Below, one piece after another: positions 57,640 through 64,000 of a DNA stretch of 64,000 nucleotides. The stretch comes from Seiridium cupressi (taxonomy: Eukaryota; Ascomycota; Sordariomycetes; Amphisphaeriales; Sporocadaceae), in contig JARVKI010000030.1 in the NCBI GenBank assembly GCA_036674765.1, positions 248,001 through 312,000 of the forward strand, read 5' to 3'. Numbering within the stretch: position 1 is the stretch's first letter; every line of letters starts with the position of its first letter. The translations under genes were made by a program, and so were the position numbers. Under the pieces are notes generated by a model. The model was not told the DNA's origin, ran no database searches, and saw nothing but the letters and a program-made list of their open reading frames with translations.

Positions 57640-58390
57640 ACTTAGCTGAGGTTTTTTTTCTTTTTTTTTTTTCTTTTTTTCTCCCTGTTGATTGCGCATG
57701 ACAAAAAGGGAATCTTTCTGATATTCTCCCTCGTCGCGTATAGCGAATCTCCCATCGCTGAGGTCATCTCTTGGCGCAGTCGTTCCATCCTCTCCGGATG
57801 ACGCACAAGTAGTCGACTGAGAACCGTCAGTAGCAGGCGTGCAGCTAGAAGTCTTGTACAAGATACAAGGTCCATGACAAGCAAACAAGCGGTTGTATCT
57901 CGGCCGGTTTACAGAACATTGAGGAGCTGGTCGCGAACTTCGGCCTTTGAGTTTGAACCCGCAACCACTTGATCGAGGAACCAGGACGATTGGTCGTCGG
58001 TTTGGCTTTGCAGCTCGGTCTCGCGCTCTTCGATATATCTGTCCACGAAGTGTTGCACCTTTCACCAAGCCTTCCGGAATGATGGTGGACTATACAGAAA
58101 ATGGAGTGGTACGAGCCGGGAGCGCTTGGCTAGACCTTCTTGGGCAGTAGTGAAAGCTTCCGCGAAAATTCTGTTCTCGTCCTTCTGATCAATGGCTCCT
58201 CTGAGACTATACACCCATTGCCCAAACAGTAGTGCCGTGGTTGTGTCCAAAGTTAGGTTGAAGAACAGAGGCTGAAGATCTGCAACGTCATTATTTGCGA
58301 TGCATGCTACTAAATTGTCAACATTCTCGCGGAAGTGGTCGAGGTTCTGATACTGTGCTCGTATGAGTTACTTCCGTAGCAGTTCTCTGA
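57640..58390 (-). pseudogene. Truncated cytochrome P450 (CYP52-like) fragment
   Basis: Reading the minus strand from about 58390, the translation follows a class of fungal alkane/fatty-acid-hydroxylase-like P450s: an Arg-Glu-Leu-Leu-Arg segment, Asn-Leu-Asp-His-Phe-Arg-Glu-Asn-Val, a Leu-Thr-Leu-Asp-Thr-Thr-Thr segment, the I-helix motif Gly-Arg-Asp-Thr-Thr-Ala, and the region after it (Arg-His-Pro-Glu-Arg, Ile-Pro-Phe-Leu-Ser). It is broken by a TAA at about 58375, a TGA at about 58062, a TAA just before the I-helix motif and a frame change after it. The N-terminal anchor, the ExxR helix and the heme-binding cysteine loop are absent. The fragment stops abruptly at an A-rich tract (T-rich on plus, 57650-57680). 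Confidence 0.75.
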
Positions 58391-59082
58391 CCAATACACG
58401 CAAACCATCAACAAACACTGAGAATCAACGCACACGAGGCATTCACGCACATCATGCATCAACAAGTACTAAGCCTCATGCCTGTTACGGCAACAGCCTG
58501 GCTCGGCTGTGTGCAACACAGCTTATACCTAATTGTGCAGGCTGCCAGAGATGCGAACCTACTTTGCGCCATCGACAGGTGCTGTTATTATTATCTGTCA
58601 CTCTGCCGCCACTGCGGTAAGCATGTCAGTGGGCAGCCGATGCCGACAGAGAGCGGCGGAGTCATAAGGCTCGACATTTACCACGGAAAAACTACACCTT
58701 TGGTGGAATTCGGCCGTCATGACAGTCGCAAACGCACTGAGGCTTGCTACAAGGTGATAATCGGAGGCTATTAGACAAACGGTGGCAATTTGTGCAGTCA
58801 TTGCGATGCGGCATGGAATCTTTACCATATTTGCTCTAGAAATTATCGGTCATCAGGTAGATGATGGATCATGATCACCGCCCTAGGTAACCCGGACTAT
58901 ATTGCCTCAATATGTTGTCTGTCTCTGACTGACCAAATCCTTTGTTTCTTCTGTTTCAATTAAAGGTACAAGATGGATCACGACTCCGAAACAAATAGCC
59001 CCTACAATCCTAAACGACGAAAGCAATACCAATTCCCTTGGAACGCATGGCTAATTGATCCCTTACCGGGCAGTAAGGCTCT
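58391..59082. other. Intergenic region
   Basis: Between the P450 fragment and the 3' end of the four-exon membrane-protein gene. No gene is seen. Confidence 0.45.
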
Positions 59083-61631
59083 TCATTTACTCACCGCGGA
59101 CGCCTGCGTTGCACCGCTCGTAGGCCCAGGATTCGATTCCGTAATTTGCAATGGCGCATTCTGGCTTTTGGTTCCCGAGTCGTGATTCAAAGGTTCACGA
59201 CCGTCTGTCGCAGACACTACCGGGTCTGGTGGTGTAAGCCGCACCATTTCCGGGTGCAAGCTCTCCTGCGGTGCTAAGTTTTGAAGCGTCTCGCTGCTCG
59301 AGGTGGGTTTTCTCGAAATCATCTTCTCTGGATTTGGCCGGTTGATCATAGGATGCCTCGAATTGGTGATGTCTAGGCTTGCGAGCGGGACATCGAGGTC
59401 TGTTGTCGGGACTTCTGAGGTGCAGTTCGACCACTTCTCGCCGCCGAGCTCCTCGTGAGCTAGACGGTGCAGCTGCAAGCTCCTGTGACTGACCCATTCA
59501 AGGTGGGCATACGACTTGTATTTTCGTCTGTCGTGTAAGCAAGACAGGATCGGCTCCAGGAGGTATGACGCAAGCACAATCAACGCGCCGACAATGAATG
59601 TGAAATATATGCCGAAGCAGCTGAAGGAAGTGTGGGCTGAACTTCGGATCTTCTATATCATGTATTAGACATATGCTCTACTTGCTTTTACTCCTTGCTC
59701 CGAGGTACCGTACCTGGCTATCGCACATCTTCTGCTCCTCCGGATTCAGTGGCGGCGACCTATATGGCAGATACTCCGGGTCGTTGAATCCTTTGGCAGT
59801 ATCAACAACTAACATTGTTAGCATAAGGCTGCTAGATGCAGATGCGCTGCGACAGGTGAGTCATCTTCCATAGCAGGCAATATCGCTCACTAAGCAGATG
59901 TCAGTCTTATTCAAGATGAATCGTCGATCGGAACAATAAAGCTATAGGAAATAATAAGATATGAGACATCATGTTGACGGTACACTGACCATGAAGCTTG
60001 AACAGATGCTAGAACGGTAGACCACCATTGAAGCACATCTAGTTGCCACTGATTATTGGGTAATGCTAATTGAATGCCACTGAAAAGGCGCGACTGTGAC
60101 GCGAGAGACTTCGCGCCCAAAGTCCCTAGAAGGTGTGAAAGACGCGTAGGGTATTGGAACGCTACCAATGTAGGCCATAAAAAGCGATTCCTCGTTGGAT
60201 CGGACGAAGACGGCCTGTCTACGTCTAGATCTTCGCTTGTCAAGTTGCCAAACAACGGTGCGGCACCATAAAGAGCATCAAGATAACTCCCCAGAGGCCC
60301 ACAGCCCTGGTTCCTTGGGAATGCTGAGTTGCACCATTGCCATTGCTCGAGACATGCCATTGGAGATGCTGAAACATCAGGAAGATACGTTTGTTTACGC
60401 CCTGAGGATTCTGGATTATAGGAGCTTTGCCACGGCGTAGTTGCTCGATACCAGTCATCGTCCATCTTTTCATTAAAGGAGACCTGATTCCCGCTCAAGA
60501 AGGCGATTGTTAAGTCTCCATCTGAGCGTGAGAGCTCAGGAATCCAATCAAAGCTCGACTGGCCGTGGAATATGAGATCAAGATCGTAGCTGTGTTCCGT
60601 TCAAATTAAACCAGACACCGCGGTTTGGATGTTTCGTGATTGACTTACCCTACTTTAAAGTTCAACCCTGACAAATTGATCCTGTCTCTTCTAACATATT
60701 GAGTGGCGAGGTCCTCAATCTCATAAAGATAATCGAAAGTTTGTGTCCGGTTATCATTTGGTCCCGTAGTCTTATTAGCGTAATGATATCTGTCCCAACC
60801 TGTGCCAGTGCCATTGTCTGTGACATGACTCGTGTAGCCAGCAATCTCCAGCGGAGCGCAATGCAGCACATATCTGTATGCGAACCTTTCATCCCCCGGC
60901 GCATTCAATCCCAAATCATCATTGCTGTCAAGGTAGCCCGTATCTAACCGTAACGTGGACTGCGGGCTTCGACATATTCGGTGTTCGAAAGGACATTCGG
61001 CAGTGTAGTTTGCGACAGATGTCGGTAGGCTGCTGACGACGAACCTGTCACAAGCTGCTGTTGTGCTAGACTGGTCGGGATCGTGGCCATAGCATTGTTG
61101 GACATAGTTTGCAGCATTGTTCAAGCTCTCGGAGTTCAACCGAGAGATGACTGCCTCTGTGTCTATCGTGCCGTTCGTGATTAGGGGTCCGCAGTAATTA
61201 CTCTGAAGCAAGACTTCGTCACCAATTGAGGTGGAAATAGTCGACGAGAAACCACCAGCGGCCGTAAACGCCGTTATGTATATGATAGAAAACATGAGTA
61301 GGGCCATAAGGCTTGTAATGTGTCGGAATCGTGCCTTGCGCCATGCCCAGAGCAATGCAAGAACCTCGAATAGTGCAGACTCCGCATTTTGCGAATTGCG
61401 CAAGACGACTTGACGTTGGTGATGGACGGTATCCCGAGATTCACGAGTCGAGTAACATCTGTGAAAGGTTAGGCAGAATATCTTCCAGAGCCTGGAAGCC
61501 ACGAATGTGACGAAAAGGGCTATAAAGGCGATAAGAAGATTGCCACATTGCTTTGTTGTTGTAAGGGTCGCGCCCAAGATGGGCCCGCGCGACCAATTTG
61601 TCCATACACCTAGGAATACGTTGTCGTCCAT
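59083..61631 (-). CDS. Fungal multipass membrane protein, unknown function (4 exons)
   Basis: Exons 61631-60649, 60589-59990, 59828-59714 and 59652-59083 give about 755 aa. Introns 1 and 3 have clear signals (GTAAGT...ACACAG; GTACGG...CTAAT...ATATAG). Intron 2 (GTCAGT donor) is longer, about 160 bp, and its acceptor could be 3 bp earlier. The N-terminus (Gly-Val-Trp-Thr-Asn-Trp-Ser-Arg-Gly) leads into a transmembrane helix; a second helix lies near residues 105-125. A large, probably extracellular domain with many cysteines and Asn-X-Ser/Thr sites follows, then a last helix in exon 4 (Phe-Ile-Val-Gly-Ala-Leu-Ile-Val-Leu) and a Pro/Ser-rich cytosolic tail. It belongs to a large unnamed family in Pezizomycotina. 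No function is known to me. Confidence 0.78.
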
Positions 61632-62164
61632 AGTTACTATACGGGGATCAATGAGGAACTATGCATGTTGTACAGGTTGACATTGCTGTAGCAGCAATTA
61701 TATACTGGATCTATTCAGACAGCAATGAAGACGTTTTAAAAGTACCCTTAAACCTCTTTGTGGTACTAAATTTAAACCAATACTTTTCTCGGTGTGGATT
61801 TGAGGCCCCCTTATCTGATGGGGCTGCAAAAAGCGCCACCGGGGCCGGTTGGGGGCGGAATACTACAGTGGTCTCAGTGCATCGATAGCGTGTGGCATGT
61901 CACGATTGACCCTTGGCAGCAAGTATGGAGGTACCTGAGGGAACTCCTAGTATTCTTCACCGTGCAGCCTTGTAATGTCATGCCCAATTGCCCCCATCGC
62001 GCCCCAATCAATTGGGGAACTTATAAGAAAAGAAAGAGAATGGAGGCTTTCTAAGGTTATAGCTAGCGAAGGCATGATTGCTGCCGTGCCGTTAATAGAA
62101 GACATAACACACAAGGATACTATTACTGGACATCACCACGTACCCGTTATACCTTTTCAACAAT
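61632..62164. other. Intergenic region
   Basis: Upstream of the membrane-protein gene and downstream of the broken HET gene. It may hold decayed HET 3' sequence but none can be read. Confidence 0.4.
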
Positions 62165-62643
62165 CTCCTCTTATGCGGCGACCGCTTCTCGGTTTACGCG
62201 AGGCTGCGTTTCTTGCAGTGTCCATCCTCGTGTAAGCCATCTGCTCTGGTGAAACTCGGACTCCCACGTCGATCGTGCCGCTTCGTCCGGTTTACAATCG
62301 GCAGATCGAACGTCTGCAAGGTATACGTAGCATTTTTGCACATTCTGATACCAACGAAACATAGAATTAATCTTTTTTATAAGTTCCGCAGATCTCGTCT
62401 TATCGATGCAACACGTATCCATTTAGAAATATTCCAGACCATGGATCTTTGCTTGTTAACCGCGGAATACTATCTTTTGATGACTAAGCTTTTCTTTTCC
62501 CTTAGTTTCTATAATTTCCCGCAAAGTAACTTCGTCATCCTCGGCATCCCAGGTGTGGAACTATATAACATGAAAATGAATATCATGTGTGAGGTCCTTG
62601 GTGATGATCAATCCGCCACCAGCTCGAGCTGAAGTAATCGCAT
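62165..62643 (-). pseudogene. Truncated, decayed HET-domain gene
   Basis: A minus-strand ATG at 62643 starts Met-Arg-Leu-Leu, as in HET-E-type proteins. After an early frame slip the HET domain can be followed: Leu-Thr-His-Asp-Ile, then a TAG where a Leu is expected, His-Thr-Trp-Asp, Asp-Glu-Val-Thr-Leu, then a TAA and a second TAA (in place of Trp) before Asp-Thr-Cys-Cys-Ile-Asp, and finally Arg-Trp-Leu-Thr-Arg-Gly-Trp-Thr-Leu-Gln-Glu. It ends at a TAA near 62171. All later parts (rest of the HET domain and any NACHT/WD or ankyrin region) are missing. Several changes (Trp to TAA, Ala codon GCC to GTT) fit C-to-T/G-to-A mutation. Confidence 0.75.
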
Positions 62644-64000
62644 CGTCGTCGCGGGAGTTGAAAAATGCGTAATCGGCTATTCCAGAGTTATGCGTACTCT
62701 AGTTAAAGGCCATCATCGCATCGAAAGTTCCTGCGGAAGTTATTGCAATCCTGCCAGAGAAAGTTAGACGTCCACCTGTTTGAAGTGGCTGAGGCTGAAT
62801 TGACCAACGAACTCTTCCAATGGGACGTGGCAACCGCGTCGAGTGCGGGGGTCTTTTGGCCTGGCCAATCTGAGACCATCTTGAAGTTGACTTGTGATAT
62901 AGACGGCGATAGCAAGAATGCATAATCTCCTTGCGAAAGGCGGTACTGTAAAGAAAACACGTTTGGGTGTTCCGCACAATTAGATTCGGTCCTGACTCAA
63001 TGGCAAGTCTTCGCTTGATTTCAGCTTCATAGGGCCCGTGGACTTATTAAGCCTCACCACTTAAAGGCTGAAACGACTTGGGGGCTGAAAAGATGTATAT
63101 GGAGAGCTGAAAACATGCATCGTGAAGATGCGTGCGCGTCAGGCGTTACTCAAACTTCTATGTGCTCTCTGCTGTCGATGAGAGTCGAGAGGGTTTGATC
63201 CTGTTTTGACCTAAGAGCTCGACCAGCCAATGCTCGCTGCCACACAATGCTGGGCCTGTTTTTCCTTATCGCACAACTCCCTCTTTCGCCGGCTCTGCCC
63301 GTCTCCGAGACAACGCCTCAGTTGGACAACCTCCATCTGCTAACAAAATCGTACTGTAAACTAAGAAGCTGTCACAAGCTTAGAAGTTGCGTCGCGCTGA
63401 CAACGTGTGATTGTATCGGCCTTGGCGCTCATTGCCATCTATCGATAACCAGAGGAACCTGATTGATGCCGCTGGCGTTGCTGGAGCACACAGAATGCTG
63501 CCGTCGGAATACGGCAACGACATGCAAAACCGTAAGGTCGCTACTATTGTAATTTAGCAGTCCAGATTTCCTTTCGAAAATCCCTGGATGGAAAGGTTGC
63601 TCGCATGCCATCGATGTGATATATCATTATGTGGGAGTGTGCGACTTACAAAGCAGATCGACCGACAGAGCCGGGGTATTCAACACTCGGTACGATAGGA
63701 AAAGGCATCAATGCGCGAGACGAGAAGAAACAATACGCATAGGCTCGTGATCAGTTAGTTAATCACCGGTAACGAGTCACGAGAGCACCGTGAGCATGGT
63801 TCGGAGTATTTTGCCTGGCTTCTGGCGTGCCATTTGATCCATAACGCAATCTCGATTGTTCTGGCGTTGCCTTTGCTTGATATTTATTATTAAAGTGCAA
63901 CTTTCTCGGTTTGCTTTCGGAGAGCCAGGCTTTGAACTCTGCTCTTCAATAGATCCTATTATTGGCGCTCCGTACATTCTAACTCACCTTTATTTCTGGC
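62644..64000. other. Right-end region, mostly non-coding
   Basis: Apart from the small open frame at 63247, no gene is supported. Minus-strand frames at 62699-62979 overlap in three phases with no clear protein character. Confidence 0.4.
63247..63462 (+). CDS. Possible small secreted cysteine-rich peptide
   Basis: A 71-aa frame starts at an ATG 21 bp after a CCAAT sequence. The first 20 residues are hydrophobic and end Ala-Leu-Pro-Val-Ser, like a signal peptide. The mature part has six cysteines in its second half, including a short Cys-Lys-Leu-Arg-Ser-Cys type repeat. It could be a small secreted protein, but short frames of this kind arise by chance, and no splice or family evidence supports it. 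Confidence 0.25.
   Translation: MLGLFFLIAQLPLSPALPVSETTPQLDNLHLLTKSYCKLRSCHKLRSCVALTTCDCIGLGAHCHLSITRGT

Noticed and set aside
1..64000. CRISPR arrays, operons and bacterial-type elements
   Set aside because: No regularly spaced repeats or polycistronic layout were seen; the gene structure is clearly eukaryotic.

Overview
The window is nuclear DNA of a filamentous ascomycete (Pezizomycotina). Most genes are split by short introns of about 50-60 bp with GT...CTAAC/CTGAC...AG signals. The gene content is typical of such fungi: DUF3176, DUF302, DUF4345, a GAF hybrid histidine kinase, HET-domain remnants, and an F-box/ankyrin protein. There are no operons, ribosome-binding sites or CRISPR arrays. 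I cannot name the species or order.

Layout. 0.9-9.3 kb: two multipass membrane proteins (892-3061 minus; the DUF3176 protein 4947-7048 plus) and a Golgi-type GT61 glycosyltransferase (7617-9314 minus). 10.5-14.6 kb: three small genes, namely a Cys/His-rich putative zinc-binding protein, a secretory or membrane protein with amphipathic helices, and a four-exon DUF6699-like protein. 16.9-20.7 kb: a hybrid histidine kinase with GAF, kinase and receiver domains. 20.7-24.1 kb: a gene-poor stretch holding a 267-bp foldback element. 24.1-29.0 kb: an F-box/ankyrin protein, an alpha/beta hydrolase and an AT-hook protein. 29-41 kb: a gene-poor, decayed stretch with short gene remnants, a 256-aa orphan, an LRR-like pseudogene, a DUF4345 membrane protein and a secreted protein built from four six-cysteine modules with Kex2-type dibasic sites. 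41.1-48.7 kb: a DUF302 protein, a broken HET gene, a seven-exon single-pass surface protein with three six-cysteine modules, and a small membrane protein. 50.9-57.2 kb: the nuclear-basket coiled-coil protein Mlp1/TPR. 57.7-63 kb: a truncated cytochrome P450, a four-exon membrane protein and a second broken HET gene.

The genes do not form an obvious pathway or biosynthetic cluster. The window mixes conserved housekeeping genes (Mlp1, histidine kinase) with an accessory part rich in surface or secreted proteins and dead non-self-recognition genes. The HET, P450 and LRR remnants carry stop codons and frameshifts, and several stops fit C-to-T/G-to-A transitions, as expected of repeat-induced point mutation, though this is not proven. 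The most novel-looking items are the Kex2-site four-module cysteine protein (36953-38314), the surface protein whose second module depends on a 7-nt microexon (44850-47043), and the foldback element at 23655-23921. All gene models come from reading splice signals by eye.
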